NCBI GenBank assembly: GCA_937951315.1
Contig: CALFCG010000151.1
Span: forward strand, 1 to 35,293
DNA: 35,293 nt
Direction: 5' to 3'
Origin: an uncultured cyanobacterium
GTDB lineage: Bacteria; Cyanobacteriota; Cyanobacteriia; Thermosynechococcales; Thermosynechococcaceae
Below, piece by piece: positions 27,754-35,293 of the stretch (position 1 is its first letter; each line of letters starts with the position of its first letter). Below the pieces are notes generated by a model. That model had not been told where the DNA came from, made no database searches, and saw only the letters and a program-made list of their open reading frames with translations. A program made the translations under genes and the position numbers.

Positions 27754-28794
27754 ATGTGTGAATTGATTACCCCTTCATCTCATTATCGACTGACACTGCC
27801 TGAATCAGTGCTGTTAGAACCGGAGCATTTTATCCAGGCTAGTATTCTCAGCCGTTCGATACGAGATTGTGGCCAACAATGGCAGGCCTACCTAACCGCC
27901 CTGGCATATCAAGGTGTGATTCAGTGGCTAGAACATCGCGCCCCAACCTTGAAGATCGAACTCAAGCTAGATTCTCAGGCCGGCTCTTATTTGGTGATTC
28001 GAAGTTTGTTTGATAGTTATCCGTTTACTGTGGGCATTGTTGCGACTGAGGAGGTTCTGAGTGGTTTCCTCGCAATTCCAGAAGCATTAATCAATATCCC
28101 AGTGCAGTTCTGTCTCTGCACCGAGGTCTCAACCGAACAAGAAGAAGTATCTATCCTGGGCTTTGTGTCTCAAGAAAAGCTCCTACCATTGATTCAAGCA
28201 AAGCAGTCATCCTCTGTACTTGATAAGAACATCACGCTTCCCCTGACCCTTCTGGATGCAGAACCGGATCATTTATTGCACTATTTTCGTTATACGCGCC
28301 CTGCTCTCAACACCACATCAGTTACTCCATCTACTGCCATCGACAGTTCGGATCATCCCGACTTCGCTACTCATCTATTGGATTGGTTGGGGGGAAGAGT
28401 TAGCAATGGATGGCAAAACCTTGCTGAACTGCTAAATACTGAGTCACAACTCAGCCTAAGTACTCGCAATGTGAGTCTTGAGCAGAGTCGGTGCAAGTTG
28501 ATCGAACTAGGTCCCGATCAAACCAAAGTTGCAATGATCCTGAGTGTTGTATCAGAACCGGATGAAAAGTTAAAAGTCTCGGTTCAACTCCATCCAACGG
28601 GGAAACAGTATGAACTTCCCGAGGGTATCTCTTTGCAACTCTATTCTACAGGCGGAGAAAATTTACAAACGGTATTCACAGAGCATCAAGACAACTTCGT
28701 CCAGTTGAGGCCCTTTAAGCTACCGCCACTAGTTACCTTTGGTCTGAGTTTGACTTATTTTGAGATGACTTGGAAAGAAACCTTTGTGCTATAG
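27754..28794 (+). CDS. DUF1822 family protein
   Basis: A 346-residue protein from ATG 27754 (MCELITPSSHYRLTLPESVL). Family features seen: an N-terminal helix with QQWQAYLTALAYQGVIQWLE (about 39-58), a middle barrel-like region (TVGIVATEEVLSGFLAIPEA), the tryptophan segment LLDWLGGRVSNGWQNLAELL (about 209-228), and a C-terminal SRCKLIELGPDQTKVAMILS plus VQLHPTGKQYELPEGISLQL part. This is the DUF1822 layout, a cyanobacterial family of unknown function that tends to sit beside sigma-like genes. A TTG nine bases upstream is in frame, but ATG is preferred; no clear ribosome binding site is seen. The product is probably cytoplasmic and possibly a partner of the sigma-like protein. Confidence 0.8.
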   Translation: MCELITPSSHYRLTLPESVLLEPEHFIQASILSRSIRDCGQQWQAYLTALAYQGVIQWLEHRAPTLKIELKLDSQAGSYLVIRSLFDSYPFTVGIVATEEVLSGFLAIPEALINIPVQFCLCTEVSTEQEEVSILGFVSQEKLLPLIQAKQSSSVLDKNITLPLTLLDAEPDHLLHYFRYTRPALNTTSVTPSTAIDSSDHPDFATHLLDWLGGRVSNGWQNLAELLNTESQLSLSTRNVSLEQSRCKLIELGPDQTKVAMILSVVSEPDEKLKVSVQLHPTGKQYELPEGISLQLYSTGGENLQTVFTEHQDNFVQLRPFKLPPLVTFGLSLTYFEMTWKETFVL

Positions 28795-29583
28795 CACTTG
28801 TTAGTGTTTGGAGCTATTCGTCATCGTTGACCCTTATGGATGATCAAACTGGTCTCTGGAATCCTATCTTTAGCAAAGTTGCTTGTTATCCCTTGATTAC
28901 ATAGATCTCAATTGGCTCTATCGAAATTGAAGCCCGTTTGATTGATTAGATATCTGATAGGAGAGTTGATGCCTCAATCTGAGTCCTGGTAGGTGATTCT
29001 GACACTAGTGCTCAAATTCTTTCGTTTGAGGAAAACTAGCGAGAGATAGAATTTGATGCCAATCCAGCAAAGAGCCCGTAACGATTTAGCATACAGCAGA
29101 TTTTATTTGACTTCCTACAGCTGCAGCAGTTGGTAAAGCAATGTGTGAATAGCTTAGGTCTATGAGAGCAATGTTCCGTTGAATAAAAAAACAATTCCCT
29201 AAGGTGTGTTCTACAGGACAGCAATCTACTTTAACTGCCTTGCTCTTCAGCTAGGCAACAACCTTTACTATTCAGCACTTCCAAAAGTCAAAGCATTAGC
29301 CTTAATTCATTAAGTACTGCATAAGCAAATGACCTCTTCATCTATATAAAAGCGAAGGTACTCTTCGATTTTAGAAATATGTGTGCAATTTAGCGCAGAG
29401 TCTCATTGATTTGGAGTTGTCAATTCTCATCTAAAAACGAAATGAACAGCCTTTCTTCATGGGTAATTGCATAAGCGAATAACATCCCTATCTATATACA
29501 AATAAATGCACTCATCGCTTTTTGAGCGCATTTGAAAGTTTAGCGAAGAGTTGCATCAATTTTGAGTTGAATGATAATTACTT
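28795..29583. other. Long AT-rich intergenic region before the EAL gene
   Basis: About 789 bases. The first part has AGGAG followed by ATG 28970, which opens only seven codons before a stop, possibly a decayed gene. The second part (29301-29570) holds a diverged direct repeat described separately. No terminator or RNA gene is identified. Confidence 0.5.
29301..29570 (+). repeat. Diverged direct repeat, two copies of about 120 bases at 150-base spacing
   Basis: Copy A (29301-29420) and copy B (29451-29570) align without gaps at an offset of exactly 150; I count about 66 per cent identity, with conserved blocks GCATAAGC, TCTATATA, CTC.TCG, TTTAGCG.AGAG and GAGTTG. Copy B ends 14 bases before the EAL gene start. 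Both copies include a TATATA -10-like block. It may be a duplicated promoter or operator. Confidence 0.65.
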
Positions 29584-31317
29584 ATGCATAGACCTTCTAT
29601 ATTAATTATTGATAGAGATCCCACTATCTTTGATACGATAAAGGTCCTTTTATCTTGCCAATGCTATCAATTTAACTATGCTCATGATGGTGAATCAGGT
29701 CTATTGGCGATTGAACAGTGGCCCCCTGATCTAATCTTGCTGAGCTTTATATTGCCAAACTTGAACGGAATCGAATTATGTCAGCGCATTAAAGCGATGC
29801 CTGAGGGGACAACAATCCCAATCATGATGATGACGAACCAAGCCGTTAGAGAAAAACTAATTCTAAGTTTAGCGGCAGGTGCAGATGACTTTATAGGAAA
29901 GCCCTTCAACCGTCGTGAGCTAAGAGTGAGGGTGCAGGCTTTACTACGCATCCGTCAACAATATCAACGACTTGAATCATTCACCCATCACTTAACAGAG
30001 ATCATTGAAGACAAGATGAACGAATTGCAACGGGTTATTTATCATGATGAATTAACCGATTTACCCAGTCGACAATTCATCCTCAATACATTGACTGAAC
30101 TCCTCGCTTCTGGATATCTACCTTGCGCGGTCGTTTATCTAGACTGTAACGAGTTTACGCTGATCAATGCTTCCTATGGTTATATCGTTGGTGATCAGCT
30201 ACTGCGTGAGATTGCGAAACGTCTCCAGCTGCAACTTCGCATCGGTGATGTATTGGCCCGAATGGGCGAAGACAAGTTTTGCTTCGTCTTGGCTCAAATT
30301 GAGAATGTCAAGGCCCTTGATTATTTCATCGACACTATCCGACACAGTCTAGATACACCATTTCTCATTGAGGGTAATGCGATTTATTTGACAGCCAGTA
30401 TTGGAGGAGCGCTCGGGAGTGAAATCACACAATCCCCAGAAGAGCTATTGCAGAATGCATATATCGCAATGTATCAAGCAAAGGGAAAGGAGAAAGGCTG
30501 TTACCAAATTTTCAAGCCTCACATGCAGCAGTTAATGGTGAGTCAAATTACGTTAGAACGTGACCTCTGTAAGGCTTTTGAACAAGAGGATTTCTTTCTC
30601 TGTTACCAACCAATCATATATCTTCAGACCCAAAAAATTGAGGGATTTGAAGCTTTGATTCGTTGGTGCCATCCTAAACGGGGAATGGTGCCACCATCAG
30701 AGTTTATCCCCTTAATGGAGACCTCTGGACTCATTAATCCTGTGGGCCTGAGAGTATTACGAGTGGCTTGCCAACAGCTTGCTCTATGGCAGATCGAGGG
30801 TTGGAGGCATCTAACAATGAGTGTGAATTTGTCGATGCGACAATTTTCATATCCAAAACTTTTAGATGAGATTGATCGAATTCTAAATGAAACAGGGGTT
30901 AATCCAGCCTGCCTAAAGCTAGAGATCACTGAAAGTACTGTAATGACGGATCCTCAACAGTCCCTTGCAATTATTAAAGAACTGCAGTCCCGTCAGATTC
31001 ATATCAGTATTGATGATTTTGGTACAGGATATTCTTCCCTAGAACAACTTCACTATTTTGCCGTAGATAGCATCAAGATTGATCGTTCTTTTGTCCTTAG
31101 ATTACAACAAGAGAATGTTGCTTATCATATTATTGACATGATTCTTTCACTGGGCAAAGAATTAGGTCTATCGGTCATTGCCGAAGGAATTGAAACAAGT
31201 TCGCAGCTGCAACGGCTGAAACTATTGAATTGTGAGTTAGGCCAAGGATATTTTTTTGCGCCCCCTCTTGCAACAGATGCAATTGAAAGACAATTTCTTG
31301 CGAATGCCCTTATCTAG
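29584..31317 (+). CDS. REC-GGDEF-EAL protein, predicted c-di-GMP phosphodiesterase
   Basis: A 577-residue response-regulator-like protein. REC (about 4-125): ILIIDRDP and GADDFIGKPF are present (Lys106), but the phospho-acceptor aspartate is Ser54 in LILLSFILPNLNG. GGDEF (about 150-305): the active-site motif is GEDKF (228-232) in place of GGDEF, so diguanylate cyclase activity is unlikely. EAL (about 320-570) keeps the catalytic set: FEALIRW (Glu356), SVNLSMRQF (Asn415), KLEITEST (Glu447), ISIDDFGTGYSS (Asp477, Asp478), SIKIDRSF (Lys498) and VIAEGIET (Glu534). It therefore probably hydrolyses c-di-GMP, with REC and GGDEF as regulatory modules. No clear Shine-Dalgarno is seen before ATG 29584; a duplicated element lies upstream. 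No sensor kinase gene is adjacent. Confidence 0.92.
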   Translation: MHRPSILIIDRDPTIFDTIKVLLSCQCYQFNYAHDGESGLLAIEQWPPDLILLSFILPNLNGIELCQRIKAMPEGTTIPIMMMTNQAVREKLILSLAAGADDFIGKPFNRRELRVRVQALLRIRQQYQRLESFTHHLTEIIEDKMNELQRVIYHDELTDLPSRQFILNTLTELLASGYLPCAVVYLDCNEFTLINASYGYIVGDQLLREIAKRLQLQLRIGDVLARMGEDKFCFVLAQIENVKALDYFIDTIRHSLDTPFLIEGNAIYLTASIGGALGSEITQSPEELLQNAYIAMYQAKGKEKGCYQIFKPHMQQLMVSQITLERDLCKAFEQEDFFLCYQPIIYLQTQKIEGFEALIRWCHPKRGMVPPSEFIPLMETSGLINPVGLRVLRVACQQLALWQIEGWRHLTMSVNLSMRQFSYPKLLDEIDRILNETGVNPACLKLEITESTVMTDPQQSLAIIKELQSRQIHISIDDFGTGYSSLEQLHYFAVDSIKIDRSFVLRLQQENVAYHIIDMILSLGKELGLSVIAEGIETSSQLQRLKLLNCELGQGYFFAPPLATDAIERQFLANALI

Positions 31318-31521
31318 AATAAAGTATTATTCATGGTTCTTGTGTTGATTTATTGAAGCTTGAAACTAAATCTATTGGTTTTAAAGCCCTTTTGATAGAA
31401 TCTGAAATTTAGGAATTAAATAATAATGTAAACAGAATTTAGTCCAATGATCCTGTCTAAAGTCTTCGATTTTATAGTTTTCCTAGCTATAATTTCTCCA
31501 TTCCTCTGTGGTTCTATCGAC

Positions 31522-31569
31522 ACGTCAATACGGTAGCTGTACCATACGTCAATACGGTAGCTGTACCAT
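31522..31569. repeat. Exact tandem duplication of 24 bases over the P450 stop codon
   Basis: The unit ACGTCAATACGGTAGCTGTA plus CCAT occurs at 31522-31545 and again at 31546-31569 with no difference. It covers the last codons and the stop of the P450 gene. In the minus-strand frame each copy reads as MVQLPY and a stop. Confidence 0.95.
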
Positions 31570-33030
31570 CTCATTTATATTGCCTTGAACACCACCGGAA
31601 CCATCAGAAAACTGATAATCTTGGAGATGCACTTTCATATTGATACCCGATTTTGGCTTAAGCGAAATGAGCCCCTTTCTATCGATCACTTGCCCTGGCA
31701 GAAATTCCCATCGAAAACGCTGTAAAAGCATTGCCAAGACAACTTTTAGCTCCATCTGAGCAAAAGCCGCGCCAATACATAAACGAGGCCCCGCACTAAA
31801 AGGGCTGAATTCATAGATAGAGGGGGTAAGGGTTTCCCATCGTTCGGGCTTAAATGCTTTCGGTTCACGATAAAGGTCCGGAATCTGGTGTGTATGGTAA
31901 AGGCTCAAAAAAACTTCCGTCCCTTTCGGCAGAGTATAACCCCCTAATTCAGTCTCTTGAGAAGTCACTCGACCATTCCAAGGGACTGCAGCCACAACCC
32001 GCATACTTTCTTTAATGATTCTATCGAGCAGTTCCAGTTGAGAGAGTTGCTCCACCGTCGGCGGTTCTCCCTGCAATACGGATTCGAGTTCATCCACTAG
32101 ATCTGCATAGACCTGAGGATGTTGAGATAACAAGAATAGGGTCCAAGTCAACGTATTGGCAGTGGTCTCATGACCTGCCAGAAAAATAACCCCAGCATGT
32201 CCTATCAGTTCTTCTTCCGTCAGTTGCTGGCCATTATCTTGATCACGAGCATGGATCAGCATCGAGAGCATATCTATCTCTCCGCTGTCTGCAGACCTCT
32301 TCTGAGCAATAATTTTCTGAATTTTCTGCTCGTACTTCGTCACCAGGGTCAAATAGTCCGAAAACGGAAGACCAGGAATATCGACGGGTAGAAGCCTTGT
32401 TAAAGGCGAGAGTTGAGTCGATATAACCTCTTGCAATAACTCCCCAACCGTCTGATCGCTGGTGTTGATATCTTCGCCAAACAAGGTTTGGGTGGCAATT
32501 CGCAAGGTCAAGCGCTGCATAAATTGACCGATCTCACAGGATTGATCCACCTGCAAAGCATCGAGTTCAGATTGCGTGATCGCAACCATATCTTCTCTAT
32601 AGTGATTGATGCCCTGCTTATGGAAGGCCGGAGCCATCAATTTCCGTTGTTGAATGTGATTCTCTTCATTGACCCCAAACAAACCCACACCAAACGTCTT
32701 TAAAGCCTTGCTTCGATCAGACTGATTTCTTTGGCGATAGAGCGTTCCTGAAAGAGGACACTTATGGTAGACGTGATGCTGAGTTGCTACATCCCGCACA
32801 ATATCAGGACCGTAAGCAACCACCGTACCGGGGCAGTTGCTGTCAGGGGAGTATAGATTTGTCCCTCCACCAGCCGTTAGCGCAGCGACTGGACCGTAAG
32901 TTTGAAACAGTTGACTGCTGAAACCAATAGAATCTACCCCAAATCTTGCAACATTGAGCTTCCGTCCCACGATGGGTAGAGATGGGGGACCTGGTACAGT
33001 CCATTGACGCTGTTCTGCCAGTGCCGTCAT
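31549..33030 (-). CDS. Cytochrome P450
   Basis: A 493-residue soluble P450. The oxygen-binding I-helix motif is AGHETTAN (285-292), the ExxR pair is Glu341/Arg344 in KESMRVV, and the haem loop FSPFSAGPRLCIG (408-420) has the cysteine ligand Cys418. All are intact. The AGHETT motif argues against a CYP74-type peroxide rearrangement enzyme and for a normal monooxygenase using external electrons; no ferredoxin or reductase gene is beside it. An extra tail of about 20 residues after the last conserved strand (DYQFSDGSGGVQGN and onward) ends within a 24-bp duplication. GAGGG lies seven bases before ATG 33030. It is divergent from the lipoxygenase gene, suggesting a shared pathway on fatty-acid substrates. 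The subfamily is not assignable by eye. Confidence 0.95.
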   Translation of the reverse strand: MTALAEQRQWTVPGPPSLPIVGRKLNVARFGVDSIGFSSQLFQTYGPVAALTAGGGTNLYSPDSNCPGTVVAYGPDIVRDVATQHHVYHKCPLSGTLYRQRNQSDRSKALKTFGVGLFGVNEENHIQQRKLMAPAFHKQGINHYREDMVAITQSELDALQVDQSCEIGQFMQRLTLRIATQTLFGEDINTSDQTVGELLQEVISTQLSPLTRLLPVDIPGLPFSDYLTLVTKYEQKIQKIIAQKRSADSGEIDMLSMLIHARDQDNGQQLTEEELIGHAGVIFLAGHETTANTLTWTLFLLSQHPQVYADLVDELESVLQGEPPTVEQLSQLELLDRIIKESMRVVAAVPWNGRVTSQETELGGYTLPKGTEVFLSLYHTHQIPDLYREPKAFKPERWETLTPSIYEFSPFSAGPRLCIGAAFAQMELKVVLAMLLQRFRWEFLPGQVIDRKGLISLKPKSGINMKVHLQDYQFSDGSGGVQGNINEMVQLPY

Positions 33031-33312
33031 TGACTTGCCCTCACGTTATTTTTTCTAGAGAGAAAATAAAGCCTTGCCTATTTTATTGTTTTCATTCTTT
33101 CGCAACAGAATAGCATGGCCAATATCTAATAGAGTAGCGGGTATGAAGAATTACAAATAATTGCATATCAAAGAGTCTTTGACCCTGATGAATTTATGCT
33201 TACTTAAATAGAGAGAATCTGTTTCAGTGTCGCTTTTAAGTTACTAAAAGAGAGGCTTTCAAAACAGATTTTTGATGGGTGAAATTCGATTACTATTTTG
33301 GGGTCTAACTTT
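33031..33312. promoter_or_regulatory. Divergent promoter region of the P450 and lipoxygenase genes
   Basis: 282 AT-rich bases between two divergent start codons, containing the P450 ribosome binding site (minus strand, 33037-33042) and presumably both promoters. No operator could be fixed by eye. Confidence 0.5.
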
Positions 33313-34710
33313 ATGAATGCACTGCCTGAGAATGTCAAGGAACGCTTCAAATACTATGAACCCGACGGGCGTACTTTCGCCCGCTTTGATCCCGAGAGTC
33401 CCTTGCCTCCAGAGGTTGAACCCACTGATAGATATGAGGCCCATCTTGGCTTACAGGCAATTCCGACATTACCCTTGCTACCTTCATCGGTTCCTGTTCT
33501 CAATGCGCTTCTGAGTCGGCTCGTTAATGTGTTGGGGTTTCGCAGTATGGCTGGCCCCCTTTTGCAGGAATGGATGCCCGCTAATTTAAGTCGTTTGCAG
33601 CCCGATAAGTTTAGTGATGAGTACTTTGTTGAGCGACGCCTCAACGGCTTTAATCCAGGCAAGCTCAATCGTGTCGAAGGACAGGAGTGGCAATATGCCG
33701 TTCACTATAAGACGGGACGCTATAAAACGAAGCCAGGGGGGCTTCTCCCCGAATATAGTGAGGCGCGTTTTATCCTTAAGGATCGTGCTTTGCAAGTTCA
33801 CTCCATTGATTACTCTCTGAAAGACCAAACAATTGTCTGCTTTCCCACCGATGGCCAAGACTGGGAAGATGCGAAATATTATTTCCGCAGTGCTGAATAT
33901 GTCTTTCAAGAAATACAGTCCCATCTAGGGCGAACGCATATGAACATGGATCAATATGCAATGGCCTTCTATCGGAATATTGATCGCAATCCAATCCGTG
34001 AGTTGTTGCTCCCGCATTTTGAAGGGCTGCTCAACATTGATAAAAAAGGAGCCTCCCTCATTATTGGGAATACAGGGTTTATCCCTCAGGCTTCTGCCCT
34101 AGACTCTGATAGCGTCAATGCCGTTCTGACTGAAGAACTGACGACCTTAACCTATCACTGGTCACCCGCAACCCAGGCCCTGCCTGACCCCATTGATAAT
34201 AATTACTTTGACCCTGCTGCCCTTGCGATGTGGGAGTTGTTAGAAGAATATGTGGCTGCATTTTTTTCGAATAACCAACCAGATATTCAGGCGAATTGGG
34301 ATGAAGTTGTGGCGATGTCTCAGGATCTAGTGTCTCATTCCATTTTGGACCCAGCCATTGGCACCCTAGAGATTAAAGACGAAGCAGATTTGCAGAAGCT
34401 TTGTGTTTACGTGATTTATCACTGCACATTCTTTCATTCTTGGGTCAATAACAAGCAGTACGAAGATGGAGGCGATATCGAATATACAGCCATTGGTCTC
34501 TGGGATAAAGATGATCCTAGTTATGATCCTAAACTCGTTCAAGAAAGGCATGACAATCAAGTCAAATTGATGTGGACTTTGGCAAATGTCCGATATAACC
34601 CAGCCCTTGAATCTGCTCCGCTGCCCCTGAAAAGGCTGCTGTGGAAGCATCAAGATCGCATCAGTCCTGGCATCCCTTTGGATTGGATTATGATGAGCAT
34701 CAATATTTAG
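33313..34710 (+). CDS. Lipoxygenase-family protein, short form
   Basis: A 465-residue protein from ATG 33313 (MNALPENVKERF). It is read as a lipoxygenase because the iron ligands line up: SHLGRTHMN gives His204 and His209 (HxxxxH), TFFHSWVNNKQYED gives His375 and Asn379 (HxxxN), and the protein ends in an isoleucine (SINI, Ile465), which supplies the carboxylate ligand. DRNPIRELLLPHFEGLLNI matches the conserved HF core that follows the first histidines. Lipoxygenases add oxygen to polyunsaturated fatty acids to form hydroperoxides. At 465 residues it is shorter than plant enzymes, lacking a PLAT domain. GGGG about nine bases before the ATG could serve as a weak ribosome binding site; an in-frame TTG 15 bases upstream is less likely. 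Its divergent neighbour is a P450. Confidence 0.85.
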   Translation: MNALPENVKERFKYYEPDGRTFARFDPESPLPPEVEPTDRYEAHLGLQAIPTLPLLPSSVPVLNALLSRLVNVLGFRSMAGPLLQEWMPANLSRLQPDKFSDEYFVERRLNGFNPGKLNRVEGQEWQYAVHYKTGRYKTKPGGLLPEYSEARFILKDRALQVHSIDYSLKDQTIVCFPTDGQDWEDAKYYFRSAEYVFQEIQSHLGRTHMNMDQYAMAFYRNIDRNPIRELLLPHFEGLLNIDKKGASLIIGNTGFIPQASALDSDSVNAVLTEELTTLTYHWSPATQALPDPIDNNYFDPAALAMWELLEEYVAAFFSNNQPDIQANWDEVVAMSQDLVSHSILDPAIGTLEIKDEADLQKLCVYVIYHCTFFHSWVNNKQYEDGGDIEYTAIGLWDKDDPSYDPKLVQERHDNQVKLMWTLANVRYNPALESAPLPLKRLLWKHQDRISPGIPLDWIMMSINI

Positions 34711-34720
34711 CTTCAAACCT

Positions 34721-34756
34721 ATATCAGGAAAAGTATCGAGCAATTTCGCCTGATAT
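34721..34756. terminator. Possible weak hairpin between converging lipoxygenase and trmJ genes
   Basis: ATATCAGG (34721-34728) and CCTGATAT (34749-34756) are perfect 8-bp arms with a 20-base loop, 11 bases past the lipoxygenase stop. No T tract follows, so the function is uncertain. Confidence 0.35.
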
Positions 34757-34869
34757 CTGCGCCTTCAGCGTGCTTTAGTTCAGGCGATTGTTCGTTCATA
34801 GCTGTTGATACCCGTAATGTGATTGTGGGCAACATTTAAAAACCTGTTTCTGGAGATGAATCCTAGCGT

Positions 34870-35293
34870 TTATTTTGCTTCTAGTTTGTCTAGCAGTCGA
34901 TCGATGCTAGATCGAATGTTATGGAGCAAATAGAGATCTTCATATCCCAGGCGAGCCAGTCCTTTGACCACGTAATCTTGATTCCGCTTTGATAGGCCGA
35001 TCCGCTCCATCAATCGCAATGAGGATGATTTGAGACTGGCGTATTCTAACGGCGACATTTCTTGGCTGTTAATGCGGTGGTCAGCAGTCTGGACTGCGGT
35101 TTGCGCTTCTGAAAGGGCAAAGCAGTAAACCATTACGGCTTGGGCGAGGTTTAGCGAAGGCTGCGGCCTAAATTGCGGAATCGTGGTCAACAAATCACAC
35201 TGCTCAAGATCATGGCGACTGAGGCCCGATGTTTCGCCTCCAAAGACCAGAGCGACTCTCTGCACGCTGTCCGCTTTATCGCTGAGGTGCTGG
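34870..35293 (-). CDS. trmJ: TrmJ/TrmH-type (SPOUT) RNA 2'-O-methyltransferase, N-terminus beyond window
   Basis: The frame is open to the last base, so the gene is cut at its 5' end; about 140 C-terminal residues are visible. VALVFGGETSGLSRHDLEQC is SPOUT motif 2 and PSLNLAQAVMVYCFAL is motif 3, together forming the trefoil-knot SAM site. The C-terminal helical tail (MERIGLSKRNQDYVVKGLAR followed by LGYEDLYLLHNIRSSIDRLL) is that of TrmJ-like proteins, which methylate the ribose at position 32 of certain tRNAs. The exact target cannot be read. The fit to TrmJ rather than another SPOUT methylase is good but not certain. It converges on the lipoxygenase gene. Confidence 0.8.
   Translation of the reverse strand, partial: QHLSDKADSVQRVALVFGGETSGLSRHDLEQCDLLTTIPQFRPQPSLNLAQAVMVYCFALSEAQTAVQTADHRINSQEMSPLEYASLKSSSLRLMERIGLSKRNQDYVVKGLARLGYEDLYLLHNIRSSIDRLLDKLEAK

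Noticed and set aside
28970-29224. Possible decayed gene after AGGAG and ATG 28970
   Set aside because: Stops interrupt every frame and no piece matches a family I know, so a pseudogene call cannot be supported.

Overview
The window looks like chromosomal DNA of a cyanobacterium. The evidence is nine copies of the HIP1 octamer GCGATCGC, families that are largely cyanobacterial (DUF1822, CHAT-STAND-WD40 proteins, the large sigma-70-like protein, the SNF2-type helicase with its long cyanobacterial N-terminal region), and a mixture of multidomain signalling proteins with secreted small proteins. A unicellular, large-genome lineage such as Acaryochloris would fit, but the genus is an inference from general resemblance, not a proven assignment. 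No rRNA, tRNA, CRISPR array or intact insertion sequence was found.

Layout. 1-3.8 kb: a minus-strand pair, a DUF4112 protein (cut by the window edge) and a 1150-residue RecB-like nuclease/RNase H-like/SF1 helicase fusion. 3.8-5.8 kb: an AT-rich, gene-poor stretch with one zinc-ribbon/PH-like membrane protein. 5.8-9.4 kb: a class V aminotransferase, a DUF938 methyltransferase and an FHA-PrsW membrane protease. 9.5-13.7 kb: small exported proteins around a membrane-anchored caspase-like protein whose catalytic histidine is replaced by tyrosine. 13.8-20.1 kb: pnp (PNPase), a divergent SNF2-family ATPase and an exported YbjN-like protein. 20.4-28.8 kb: a tiny ORF, a 1531-residue CHAT-STAND-WD40 protein and, divergent from it, a translationally overlapping 51-residue ORF plus sigma-70-like gene followed by a DUF1822 gene. 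29.3-31.3 kb: a diverged 150-bp-period duplication in front of a REC-GGDEF-EAL protein with a broken REC and a broken GGDEF but an intact EAL domain. 31.5-34.7 kb: a divergent cytochrome P450/lipoxygenase pair. 34.9 kb to the end: the C-terminal part of a TrmJ-type RNA 2'-O-methyltransferase.

How it may work together. Three neighbourhoods look like functional units. First, the CHAT-STAND-WD40 protein with the divergent sigma-like/DUF1822 genes has the architecture of an NLR-like sensor-protease plus a dedicated transcriptional regulator, and is the best candidate for an incompletely described conflict or cell-death system. Second, the lipoxygenase and P450 share a 282-bp divergent promoter region, suggesting an oxylipin-forming pair. 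Third, the exported small proteins and the caspase-like protein form a locus with strong hairpins. pnp, the SNF2 ATPase, trmJ, the aminotransferase and DUF938 are ordinary chromosomal genes. Functions are read from motifs in the translated sequence only; no database search was possible.
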